The translations under genes and the position numbers were made by a program. Below are positions 21,285-32,806 of a stretch of 64,000 bases of DNA, piece after piece. Source of the stretch: Triticum aestivum (taxonomy: Eukaryota > Streptophyta > Magnoliopsida > Poales > Poaceae). Location of the stretch: positions 135,568,979 to 135,632,978 of the forward strand of contig NC_057809.1 of assembly GCF_018294505.1 (NCBI RefSeq), given 5' to 3'. Under the pieces are notes generated by a model. It worked only from the letters and a program-made list of their open reading frames with translations, searched no databases and was not told the DNA's origin. Within the stretch, counting starts at the first letter, position 1, and each line of letters begins with the position of its first letter.

Positions 21285-22640
21285 CTCCAAATTTTGGAAT
21301 GCCTTCTAGGTAAAGGTGGATCATATTCAGTCCCATCATTATAAAGATTCATATTGCAAAGAAAATATTTAATAGGGGACACATCAATAACTTTTAGATC
21401 TTCATCTTTATTTTCATAGAAATTTGAAGAACACGCTTTCATAAAGCAATCTTTCTTAGCACGCATCCTAGCAGTTCTTTCTTTGCACTCATCAATGGAA
21501 ATTCTCATGGCTTTGAGAGACTCACTGATATCATGCTTAGGAGGAGTAGATCTCAGTTTCAAAGAATCAACATCAAGAGAAATTCTATCAACGTTCCTAG
21601 CCAATTCATCAACTTTAAGCAACTTTTCTTCAAGCAAGGCATTGAAATTCTTTTGCGAATTCATAAATTCCTTAACACTAGTCTCAAATTCAGAGGGCAT
21701 ATTATTAAAGTTTCCATAAGAATTGTTGTAGGAATTACCATAATTATTAGAGTAATTGCTAGGATAAGGCCTAGGATTAAAGTTTCCTATATAAGCGTTG
21801 TTACCAAAACTATTCCTACCAACAAAATTCACATCCATAGATTCATTATTATTCTCAATCAAAGTAGACAAAGGCATATCATTAGGATCAGAAGAAACAC
21901 TCTTAGTAGCAAATAATTTCATAAGTTCATCCATCTTTCCACTCAAAACATTAATTTCTTCTATCGCATGCACTTTTTTATTAGTAGATCTTTCAGTGGG
22001 CCATTGAGAATAATTAACCATAATATTATCTATGAGTTTAGTAGCTTCTCCTAAAGTGATTTCCATAAAAGTGCCTCCCGCGGCCGAATCTAAAAGATTT
22101 CTAGAAGTAAAATTCAATCCGGCATAATTTTTTTGTATAATCATCCACAAATTTAAACCATGCGTAGGGCAATTATGTATCATTAATTTCATCCTCTCCC
22201 AAGCTTGTGCAACATGTTCATGAACAAGTTGCTTAAAATTCATAATATCGTTTCTAAGAGAGATAATTTTAGCGGGAGGAAAATACTTAGAGATAAAAGC
22301 ATCTTTGCACTTATTCCAAGAATCAATACTATTTTTAGGCAAAGACGAAAACCAAGATTTAGCACGATCTCTAAGCGAAAAAGGAAATAGCTTCAATTTA
22401 ACAATATCATTGTCAACATCTTTCTTCTTTTGTATCACACAAATCAACAAAGCTATTTAGATGAGTATCGACATCTTCACTAGGAAGGCCGGCGAATTGA
22501 TCTTTCATAACAAGATTCAACAAAGTAGCATTAATATCACAAGATTCAGTATCGGTAGGAGGAGCAATCGAGTGATAAGGAGATCATTATTGTTGGTATT
22601 GGTAAAGTCACATAATTTGGTATTATCTTGAGCTATCATG
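21285..22640 (-). pseudogene. S gag, copy 1 (duplication unit 1)
   Basis: Retrotrans_gag-type protein: QLVHEHVAQAWERMKLM, then an Asn/Tyr/Gly-rich tail with NNYGNSYNNSYGN. It is frameshifted near 22440 and 22565, and the normal start ATGGCTCAAGA reads ATAGCTCAAGA. It is nearly identical to the gag at 36854-38189 (offset 15552) and clearly more distant from 28017-29209. Confidence 0.85.
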
Positions 22641-22827
22641 ACAAACAAGCAATCCAACACACGAGCAAACAAGAGACGGGCAAAAAGAAGCAAACAGAAA
22701 AGAGAGGGCGAATAAAACGGCAGGGGTGAAGTGGGGGAGAGGAAAACGAGAGACAAATGGCAAATAATGTAATGCGGGAGATAAGGGTTTGTGATGGGTA
22801 CTTGGTATGTTGACTTTTGCGTAGACC

Positions 22828-22845
22828 TCCCCGGCAACGGCGCCA
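22828..22845 (-). promoter_or_regulatory. S primer-binding site next to LTR-B
   Basis: Minus strand TGGCGCCGTTGCCGGGGA begins 11 bases inside the LTR. Identical sites stand at 38381-38398 and, with one change, at 63254-63271. Confidence 0.85.
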
Positions 22846-22856
22846 GAAATCCTTCT

Positions 22857-24403
22857 TGCTACATCTTGAGCACTGCGTTGGTTTTCCCTTGAAGAGGAAA
22901 GGGTGATGCAGCAAAGTAGCGTAAGTATTTCCCTCATTTTTTGAGAACCAAGGTATCAATCCAGTAGGACGCTACACGCAAGTCCCTCGCACCTACATAA
23001 ACAAATAAATCCTCGCAACCAACGCGATAAGTGGTTGTCAGTCCCTACACTGTCACTTACGATAGTGAGATCTGATAGATATGATAGGATAATATTTTTG
23101 GTATATTCGTGATAAAGATGCAAAGTAAAGTAAACAAAATAAAAACGGTAAAAGAAATAGCTAAGTGTTGGAAGATTAATATGATGGAAAACAGACCCAG
23201 GGGCCATAGGTTTTTCTAGTGGCTTCTCTCAAGAGCATAAGTATTTTACGGTGGGTGAACAAATTACTGTTGAGCAATTGACAGAATTGAGCATAGTTAT
23301 GAGCATATCTAGGTATGATCATGTATATAGGCATCACGTCCGAGACAAGTAGACCGACTCCTGCCTGCATCTACTACTATTACTCCACACATCGACCGGT
23401 ATCCAGCATGCATCTAGAGTATTAAGTTCATAAGAACAGAGTAACGCTTTAAGCAAGATGACATGATGTAGAGGGATAAATTCATGCAATATGATAAAAA
23501 AAACCATCTTGTTATCCTCGATGGCAACAATACAATACGTGCCTTGCAGCCCCTACTGTCATTGGGAAAGGACACCGCAAGATTGAACCCAAAGCTAAGC
23601 ACTTTTCCCATTGCAAGAAAGATCAATCTAGTAGGCCAAACCAAACTGAAAGATAACCAATCATACATAAAAGAATTCAGAAGATTCGAATATTGTTCAT
23701 AGATAAACTTGATCATAAACCCACAATTCATCGGTCTCAACAAACACACCGCAAATAAGATTACATCGAATAGATCTCCAAAAGAGAGGGGGAGAACATT
23801 GTATTGAGATACAAAAAGAGAGAAGAAGCCATCTAGCTAATAACTATGGACCCGAAGGTCTAAGGTAAACTACTCACACTTCATCGGAGAGGCTATGGTG
23901 TTGATGTAGAAGCCCTCCGTGATCGATGCCCCCTCCGGCGGAGCTCCGGAACAGGCCCCAAGATGGGATCTCGTAGGTACAGAAGGTTGCGGCGGTGGAA
24001 TTAGGTGTTTGGATCCGTATCTGATCATTTGGGGGTACGTAGGTATATATAGGAGGAAGGAGTACGTCGGTGGAGCTTCGAGGGGCCCACGAGGCAGGGG
24101 GGTGCGCCCTAGGGGGGCGCCCCCCACCCTCGATGCCTTGGCGTAGGGTCCAAGTCTCCTGGGTCTTATCCGGTGAGAAAATCACGTTCCAAAAAGGATT
24201 TTTCTATTTGGACTCCGTTTGATATTCTGTTTCTTCGAAACACTGAAATAGGCAAAAAAACAGCAATTCTGGGATGGGGCTCCGATTAATAGGTTAGTCC
24301 AAAAAATAATATAAAACTGGAAAATAAAGCCCAATATAGTCCAAAACAGTAGATAATATAGGATGGAGAAATCAAAAATTATAGATACGTTGGAGACGTA
24401 TCA
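22857..24403 (-). repeat. S LTR-B, hybrid LTR shared by two internal regions
   Basis: Full length (1,547 bp, TGATACGTCTCC to GTAGCA on the minus strand). It has a primer site and gag on its left and a polypurine tract (AAGCTTGGGGATGCC, 24404-24418) on its right, so it acts as 5' LTR for one internal region and 3' LTR for another. Its left part follows LTR-C (for example gatcgatgccccct near 23930). From about 24075 it follows LTR-D (gcttcgaggggcccacgag). TATA-like tatatatag at 24044-24052. Confidence 0.88.
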
Positions 24404-27303
24404 GGCATCCCCAAGCTTAATTCCTTCTCGTCCTCGAGTAGGTAAATGATAAAAAGAGAATTTTTGATGCGGAGTGCTACTTGGCATAATTTCAATGCAA
24501 AAATTCTTAATTGTGGTATGGATATTCAGATTAGAAAGATTCAAGACAAAATTTCATATTGACATAAAGAATAATAACACTTGAAGCATACTAATAAAGC
24601 AATTACGTCTTCTCAAAATAACATGGCCAAAGAAAGTTATCCCTACAAAATCACATAGTCTGGCTATGCTCTATCTTCACCACACAAAGTATTTAAATCA
24701 TGCACAACCCCGATGACAAGCCAAGCAATTGTTTCATACTCTAACTTTTTCAAAACTTTTTCAATCTTCACGCAATACATGAGCGTGAGCCATGGATATA
24801 GCACTTATAGGTGGAATAGAATGGTGGTTGTGGAGAAGACAAAAAAGAGGGGAAGATTGTCTCACATCAACTAGGCGTATATCCGGGCTATGGAGATGCC
24901 CATCAATAGATATCAATGTGAGGGAGTAGGGATTGCCATGCAACGGATGCACTAGAGCTATAAGTATATGAAAGCTCATCAAAAGAAACTAAGTGGGTGT
25001 GCATCCAACTCGCTTGCTCACGAAGACCTAGGGCAATTTGAGGAAGCACATCATTGGAATATACAAGCTAAGTTCTATAATGAAAAATTCCCACTAGTAT
25101 ATGAAAGTGACATAATGAGAGACTCTCTATCATGAAGATCATGGTGCTAATTTGAAGCACAAGTGTGGTAAAAGGATAGTAACATTGTCCCTTCTCTCTT
25201 TTTCTCTCATCATTTTATTATTTGGGCCTTTTCTTTTTCTTTTTTTCATGGCCTCTTTTCTTCTTTTTTCTCGTCCGGAGTCACATCCCGACTTATGGGG
25301 GAATCATAGTCTCCATCATCCTTTCCTCACTTGGGACAATGCTCTAAAATGATGATCATCACACTTTTATTTTTCTTACAACTCGATACTTAGAACAAAT
25401 ATGACTCTATTTGAATGCCTCCGGCGGTGTACCGGGATATGCAATGAATCAAGAGTGACATGTATGAAAGAATTATCAACGGTGGCTTTGCCACAAATAC
25501 GATGTCAACTACATGATCATGCTAGCAATATGACAATGATGGAGTGTGTCATAATGAACAGAACGGTGGAAAGTTGCATGGCAATATATCTAGGAATGGC
25601 TATGGAAATGCCATGATAGGTAGGTATGGTGGCTGTTTTGAGGAAGGTATATGGTGGGTGTATGATACCGGCGAAAGGTGCGCGGTATTAGAGAGGCTAG
25701 CAATGATGGAAGGATGGGAAAAAGTGCGTATAATCCAAGGACTCGACATTAGTCATAAAGAACTCATATACTTATTGCAAAAATCTAGAAGTTATCAAAG
25801 CAAAGTATTACACGCATGATCCTAGGGGGATAGATTGGTAGGAAAATACCATCACTCGTCCCTGACCGCCACTCATAAGGAAGACAATCAATAAATAAAT
25901 CATGCTCCGACTTCATCACATAACGGTTCACCATACGTGCATGCTACGGGAATCACAAACTTCAACACAAGTATTCTTTAAATTCATAACTACTAAACTA
26001 GCATGACTCTAATATTATCACCTCCATATCTCAAAACAATTATCATGCTTCAATCTTCTCTTAGTATTCAACGCACTCAAAAGAAAGTTTCACAAATCTT
26101 GAATACCAAGCATATTATTATTAGGCAAATTACCATGCTATTAAGACTCTCAAAATAATTTAAGTGAAGCATGAGAGATGAATTGTTTCTTTAAAACAAA
26201 CCACCACCGTGCTCTAAAAGATCTAAGTGAAGCACATAGGGCAAAATTATAACGCTCAAAAGATATAAGTGAAGCACATAGAGCAAAACTACATAGCTCA
26301 AAAGATATAAGTGAAGCACATAGAGTATTCTATCAAATTCCAATTCATGTATGGCTCTCTCAAAAGGTGTGTACAGCAAGGATGATTGTGGCACACTAAC
26401 AAACAAAGACACAAATAATACAAGACGCTCCAAGCAAAACACATATCATGTTGGTGAATAAAAATATAGCTCCAAGTAAATTACCGATGGAAGTGGACGA
26501 AAGAGGGGATGCCTTCCGGGGCATCCCCAAGCTTTGACTTTTTGGTGTCCTTGGATTATCTTGGGGTTTCCATGGGCATCCCCAATCTTAGGCTCTTGCC
26601 ACTCCTTGTTCCGTAATCCATCAAAAGAATTCACTCAAAACTTGAAAACTTCACAACACAAAACTCAACAGAAATCTCGTGAGCTCCGTTAGAGAAAGAA
26701 AACAAGACCACTTCAAAGTACTGTAATGAACTCATTCTTTATTTATATTGGTGTTAAACCTACTGTATTCCAACTTCTCTATGGATCATAACATATTTTA
26801 CTAACCATAGATTCATCAAAATAAGCAAACAACACACGAAAAATAGAATCTTTCAAAAACAGAACAGTCTGTAGTAATCTGTAACTAACGCAAACTTCTG
26901 GAACCCAAAAAATTCTACCAGATTAGACGACCTAGACAATTAGTTTATTTATCATCAGAAATTGGAATCAGTATTTTATCATGTTCTGATGATTTTTGAT
27001 AATTCGGGCACTGAACGCAAAGTTTCTGGAAATTACAACAAGATCAAATAACTATCATCCAAGAAGATCCAATAGGTCTAGCTTGGCACAAACACTAATT
27101 AAAACAAAAAACCACATCCGAACAGAAGGTAGATGGGTTATTTATTCCCTAACAGAAGAAAAGCATAAAAAAACTAAAAATAAAATTGGGTTGCCTCCCA
27201 ACAAGTACTATCGTTTAACGCCCCTAGATAGGCATAAACGCGAGGATAGATCTAGGTATTGCCATCTTTGGAAGGCAATCCATAAGCGGCTCTCATGATA
27301 GTT
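24404..27303 (-). other. S internal 3' noncoding region, copy 2
   Basis: Polypurine tract at 24404-24418, then about 2.9 kb without pol domains. Three 42-bp repeats (taagtgaagcacatag at 26224, 26266 and 26308). The block ggcatccccaagctt also recurs near 26520. Almost identical to 45668-48560 in the other duplication unit. Confidence 0.8.
25544..25819 (+). CDS. Antisense ORF in S element, copy 2 (function unknown)
   Basis: A 91-residue counterpart of the ORF at 18832-19176, with the same NGGKLHGNISRNG start block and HKELIYLLQKSRSYQSKV end. It has a shorter C-terminus. No known domain; weak evidence for a real protein. Confidence 0.2.
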   Translation: MCHNEQNGGKLHGNISRNGYGNAMIGRYGGCFEEGIWWVYDTGERCAVLERLAMMEGWEKVRIIQGLDISHKELIYLLQKSRSYQSKVLHA

Positions 27304-27896
27304 TCATATGGCAATTTTATTTTCTTTCTTGGAAAGTGTTTCATGCCCTTTTAATGGAAATTGCAATCTAATATTCCCTTCCTTCATATCAATAATCGCA
27401 CCAACCGTTCTAAGGAAAGGTCTACCAAGAATAATAGGGCAAGAAGGATTGCAATCTATATCAAGCACAATGAAATATACAAGCACATAATTCCTATTTG
27501 CAACAATAAGAACATCATTAATCCTTCCCATAGGTTTCTTAATAGTAGAATCCGCAAGATGCAAGTTTAGAGAGCAATCATCAAAATCGCGGAAATCTAG
27601 CAAATCAAACAAAGTTTTGGGGATAGTGGAGACACTAGCACCCAAATCACACAAAGCATAAAACTCATGATCTTTAATTTTAATTTAATAGTTGATTCCC
27701 ACTCTTCATAGAATTTCCTAGGAATAGAAACTTTCAACTCTAGTTTTTCTTCATAAGATTGCATCAAGGCATCAGCAATATGTTTGGTAAAGGCTTTCTT
27801 TTGACTATAAGCATGCAGAGAATTTAGCACAGATTGCAACAAGGAAATACAATGAATCAAAGAGCAACTTTCATAATTAAATTCCTTGAAATCCAA
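27304..27896 (-). pseudogene. S protease, copy 2 (frameshifted)
   Basis: Same protein as 48566-49159: LLQSVLNSLHAYSQKKAF, then CDLGASVSTIPK and CPIILGRPFLRT. One base is missing in the A/T run near 27680, so the second half is in another frame. Confidence 0.8.
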
Positions 27897-28016
27897 TATA
27901 GTGGGTTTATCAACATCTAGATTTTTATTTCTTTCAATCCCACTTTCATCAATTTCATCATAAAGATCTAAATACTCCGAATTTTTAGAACGCCTTCTAG
28001 GTAAGGGAAGATCATA

Positions 28017-29209
28017 TTAAGTTTCATCAAGATTCATATTGCAAAACAAAGATTTAATAGGGGACACATCAATAACTTTTAGATCTTCATCTTGAATTTC
28101 ATAGGAATTCGAAGAACACGCTTTAATAAAGGCATCTTTTGTAGCACGCATCCTAGTCGTTCTTTCCTTGCACTCATCAATGGAAATTCTCATGGCTTTG
28201 AGAGACTCATTGATATCATGCTTAGGAGGAATAGATCTAAGCTTTAAAGAATCAACCTCAAGAGAAATTCTATCAATTTTCCTAGCCAAATCATCAACTT
28301 TAAGAAATTTCTCTTCAAGCAAAGCATTAAAATTCTTTTGTGAATTCATAAACTCCTTAACACTATTCTCAAATTCAGATGGCATCTTATTATAACTTCC
28401 ATAAGAGTTGTTGTAGGAATTTCCATAATTATTAGAAGGATTACTAGGATAAGGCCTAGGATTAAAATTCCCTCTATACGCGTTGTTACCAAAATTATTC
28501 CTACCAACAAAATTCACATCCATAGATTCATTGTTATTCTCAATCAAAGTGGACAAAGGCATGTCATTAGGATCAGAAGAAACACTCTTAGTAGCAAATA
28601 ATTTCATAAGTTCATCCATCTTTCCACTCAAAACATTGATTTCTTCTATCGCATGCACTTTTTATTAGAAGATCTTTCAGTATGCCATTGAGAATAATTA
28701 ACCATAATATTATCTAGGAGTTTAGTAGAATCTCCTAAAGTGATTTCCATAAAAGTGCCTCCCGCGGCCGAATCTAAAAGATTTCTAGAAGCAAAATTCA
28801 ATCCGACATAAATTTTTTGTATAATCATCCACAAGTTCAAACCATGAGTAGGGCAATTACGTATCATTAATTTCATTCTCTCCCAAGCTTGTGCAACATG
28901 TTCATGATCAAGTTGCTTAAAATTCATAATATCGTTTCTAAGAGAGATGATCTTAGCGGGAGGAAAATACTTAGAGATAAAAGCATCTTTGCACTTGTTC
29001 CAAGAATCAATACTATTTTTAGGCAAAGGCGAAAACCAAGCTTTAGCACGATCTCTAAGCGAAAAAGGAAATAGCTTAAATTTAATGACATCATTATCGA
29101 CATCTTTTTTCTTTTGCATATCACATAAATCAACGAAGCTATTCAGATGAGTGGCCGCATCTTCACGAGGAAGGCTGGCGAATTGATCTTTCATAACAAG
29201 ATTCAACAA
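28017..29209 (-). pseudogene. S gag, copy 2, cut by F1
   Basis: Gag from LNLVMKDQFASLP to the C-terminal MNLDET, with a one-base loss near 28663 in a T run. Its N-terminus is missing because F1 inserted at 29221. The matching N-terminus is not on the far side of F1, where a different gag follows (36854). Confidence 0.85.
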
Positions 29210-29221
29210 AGCAGTATTGAT

Positions 29222-29760
29222 TGATGAAGCTATGTACCTAGGGTAGGGTCATGGACCTGTCCAGCATACCCTCCCCGAGGACATCTTTACAAAGAATCAG
29301 AAGCAGTCTAAGAGAAAACATCATCCACTCGACCATGAAGATGTGCTCACTCGACCACCTTGAAGACACTCGACCACCAGAAGACGAGAAGCCCTCCACT
29401 CCGCAACGGTCGTGACTTAAACCATAGAATTATGGGCATTTATAACACTTTATTGTAGACGTTACCAGTAACGCCCCACCTTTATGAACATTGAACCCTG
29501 TGTAACGGAGGGGAGCTGGGGTCCTAGCGCACTCTATATAAGCCACCCCCCTCCTTTGGGACAAGGGTTCGCACTTTTGTAAACACACACACCCATATAA
29601 TCCAGTCAACCGCCTCAGGGCACCGAGACGTAGGGCTGTTACTTCCTCTGAGAAGGGCCTGAACTCGTAAAACTCGTGTGTACAACTACTCCATAGCTAG
29701 GATCTTGCCTCCTCATACCTACCCCCCCCCCATTCTACTGTCAGTCTTAGATCCATGACA
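29222..29760 (+). repeat. F1 5' LTR
   Basis: Starts TGATGAAGCTATG, ends ATGACA, 539 bp, with CTATATAAG at 29534-29542. By eye it is closer to the F2 5' LTR (about 12 changes) than F2's two LTRs are to each other (about 17). Confidence 0.9.
29534..29542 (+). promoter_or_regulatory. F1 LTR TATA box
   Basis: CTATATAAG in the LTR, 218 bp before its end, conserved in all three F LTRs in the window (also 50796-50804 and 62705-62713). Confidence 0.7.
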
Positions 29761-29762
29761 GT

Positions 29763-29776
29763 TGGCGCCCACCGTG
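29763..29776 (+). promoter_or_regulatory. F1 primer-binding site
   Basis: TGGCGCCCACCGTG two bases after the LTR. F2 has the same site followed by GGGC; F1 reads AGGC there. Confidence 0.75.
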
Positions 29777-29833
29777 AGGCAGGTGTCTTAGCGACTTATT
29801 GGAGAAGTTGCAATTTTTCCGATCCCCATCATC

Positions 29834-31226
29834 ATGGTTCCAGGCGGAGGTTTGGCTGAGGGCCGCGAGATCCGTCTCGGCGCGCTCGTGTTTGTCGCCG
29901 ACGACTCCGCTTGGCTTCAGGAGGCACCACTCGACGTCGACGTGCTCCCCGCCCGCGGGGCGACGCACTTTCACGTGTGCATCTGCGGTGTCCTCCTGCG
30001 GCAACCGTCGACCCAGTACCAGTCGACTCCAACGGCTTTCCCCCTTCCTGCGACCCGCTGGAGCAAGCGCACCAGCCGGTCAAGGATTCAACGGTGGGTG
30101 AAGCATGTGGTGGCCCGCCAGTCGGCACCCCTCAAGTCGTGGTGCTCGAGCCCGATGAGTCTCTCTACGGCCTGTTCGATCTGTCGACTGGCTCCATACA
30201 GACCGCATCTGAGTGCGGCAGCAATGACTCGGTAGCGGAAGTCCTGATGGTCAATGGACCACATGGTCCTCCTTGCTTCGATCGTGAAGACGGAGGTGAC
30301 GGGAACGGCGATCCATCGCGCGTTCACGAGGAGTACCGCCCTGAGCCTCTCTCCTCGCAGCAGAGAGAAGAACTTCGTCGCCGAAACATGGATGCCCTGC
30401 ATACTCTATAGTTGGAGAAACGCCCGAGGCCCAGGCCTTGGAATAGGCTCGCTTGGCTAATCTGGCTGAGCGCACTCGGCTGGAGAACCTAAAGCGTGCA
30501 CTCGACGATCGCGCTCGTCAACGTGCTCCTGAGTCCAGCCGACACCAACTTTTTCCACCTCCGGCTCAGGTATACCGGACACCGATCCAAAACCTAGCAG
30601 TTGCGGCCCGGATAGCAGAGTCGATTCAACCTTCCCAATCAGAAGCTGGCCGAGGTCTGGCGCAGATCAGGGCCTTGCTCCGGGCAGCAGGAGAGCAGAA
30701 TACGGTCGAGTCTCAGTCGCGGGATAGGATCCATAGCAGATCTGTGGTTGCAGATACGGTCCAGTCGGCCCATAGCCCGAGATCGCCCCCGAGGCATGAG
30801 GGATGTGGAGAGCGCCGTGATCAGTACAGAAACCAGGAGCAGTATGATCATCGAGCCGATCGCGATGGTCGCCGTTAAGTGCCCACGCCTCCTCCAAGGA
30901 GTGGGTCGTACGTGCCGCGGCCACATGAAGAAAGGCGCCCTAACAGCGTCGGAAGAGGTATTCTAGTCGACCCCAGGGAGCCAGGCTTTGATGCGAGATC
31001 CATTCTCGTACAAGGCTTGGTCGACAGAAATAGAGATCACCGAGATGGCCATGACAAAGGCCCGCAAACCAGCAACACGGTGCATGTCTCTGGCCCAGAG
31101 TGCTTCAGCAGAGCTATCAGAGCTGCAGTGATTCCCCCCAGCTTCAGGTTGGCGACTGGAGTCAGTAAGTTCACGGGAGAGTCCAAGCCTGACACCTGGC
31201 TCGAAGAATACCGAGTGGCTGTCTAG
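29834..31226 (+). pseudogene. F1 gag N-terminal region (several frames)
   Basis: Starts MVPGGGLAEGREIR, then shifts frame (SNDSVAEVLMVNGPHGPP, then LANLAERTRLENLKR, then RAIRAAVIPPSFRLATGVSKF). The pieces follow the same order as in F2. It ends at TAG 31224-31226, where F2 has CAG. Probably the variable N-terminal half of Tat Gag. Confidence 0.7.
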
Positions 31227-31247
31227 ATTGGTGGCGGCAATGATGAG

Positions 31248-32576
31248 GTGGCCATGAAACATCTCCCTCTGATGTTGGAGGGCTCAGCTAGGGCATGGCT
31301 GAATCAGTTGGCGCCTGGTAGCATCTATACTTGGGAAGATCTCGCCCGAGTGTTTGTCAGAACGTTTGAGGGTACTTGCAAGCGGCCAGCAGGTTTGACA
31401 GAATTACAGTGTTGCGTCCAGAAACCGAATGAAACTTTGAGAGATTATATCCAGAGGTGGATTACCCTGCACCACACGGTGGAAGATGTGTCTGATCATC
31501 AGGCAATTTGTGCTTTCAAGGAAGGCGTCAGGTACCGGGAGTTGAATCTGAAATTCGGTCGGACAGGAAACATGACTTTGACTCGGATGATGGAAATCGC
31601 CACCAAGTATGCCAATGGTGAAGAGGAGGAGCGACTGCGGAGCGGCAAGCACAAAGCAGTCGCCCACGATGTCGGAGGAGGAAACTCCAGTCGGAAACAA
31701 AAATGCAAGGCCGAACCAGCTAATCTGGGTGAGGCCTTGGCTGTGGTTCAAGGAAAGTTCAAGGGGAAGCCCAAAGGGCCGTGGAACCCCAAGAAAGTAA
31801 AAGATCAAGATGGAAATGACGTGTTGGATCGGCCGTGCCATATCCACACCAAAAAAGACGAAGAAGGTAATTTCATTTACCCGAAGCATACCACTCGACA
31901 ATGTCGACTCCTGATCCAGCAGTTCCGAGAGAAACAGCCCAAGGAAACGGAGAAGGAGGCAGACAAGGCTGAGAGTGAAGGGGAAGATGATGATGGTTAT
32001 CCTCACGTGAATTCCACTCTGATGATTTTTGCTGATGTTGAAAGCAAGAGTCGATTGAAAGTCATCAACAGAGAAGTGAACATGGTCGCTCCGGTGGCAC
32101 CCAATTACATGAAATGGTCGCAGACTGCCATTACATTCGACCAGTCCGATCACCCAGCGCACATCACCACCCCTGGGAGGCAAGCGCTGGTGGTCGACCC
32201 GGTGGTCGAAGGCACTCGACTAACAAAGGTCCTGATGGACGGTGGCAGTGGCTTGAACATTCTGTACGCAGAAACATTGAAAGGAATGGGCATTTCGATG
32301 TCCAGACTCAGTGAAAGCCATATGAGTTTCCATGGGGTCATCCCAGGCAAGGAAGCTGCATCCCTCGGTCAGATTGCACTCGACCTGGTTTTCGGTGATG
32401 CCAAAAATTACCGTAAAGAAAAGTTGACGTTCGAAGTCGTGGATTTTCATAGTGCATATCATGCAACTCTGGGCAGGCCAGCTTATGCACGATTCATGGC
32501 TCGACCTTGTTACGTGTACCTCAAACTGAAGATGCCTGGTCCTAGAGGAGTAATCACTGTCTCTGGTAATCGGTAA
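31248..32576 (+). pseudogene. F1 Gag core and protease
   Basis: An open 442-residue stretch. The Retrotrans_gag domain is at about residues 5-110 (LMLEGSARAWLNQL, LRDYIQRWITLHH), then a basic linker, then an aspartic protease with the active site VLMDGGSGLNILYAETL near residue 330 and LGRPAYARFMA. DGGS is the form usual in the Tat lineage. Stop TAA at 32574-32576 is private to F1. No CCHC zinc knuckle seen. Confidence 0.85.
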
Positions 32577-32806
32577 AAGGCGGAAGAGTGTTTCCGGAAG
32601 GGCTCAAAGATCGCGGACGCCCAGATGGCCGTGGCAGAATTGCAAGAATAGCAGAAAAATGCAGACCCAAGTGACTTGTTGCGAGCCAAGAAGCCAGCCA
32701 TGGATTCAGCATTCCAGTCATCTGGCGAGACGAGTTTGTTCACATTCACCCGACGGACCCCAATGCAGCTCTGACCCACATTTCGACCACACTCGACTCC
32801 AAATAG

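Noticed and set aside
31404..32183. 259-codon minus-strand ORF opposite F1 gag (also 352 codons at 52667-53725)
   Set aside because: Shadow of the gag-protease frame, without domain or promoter, unlike the spliced antisense gene at 58170-61845.
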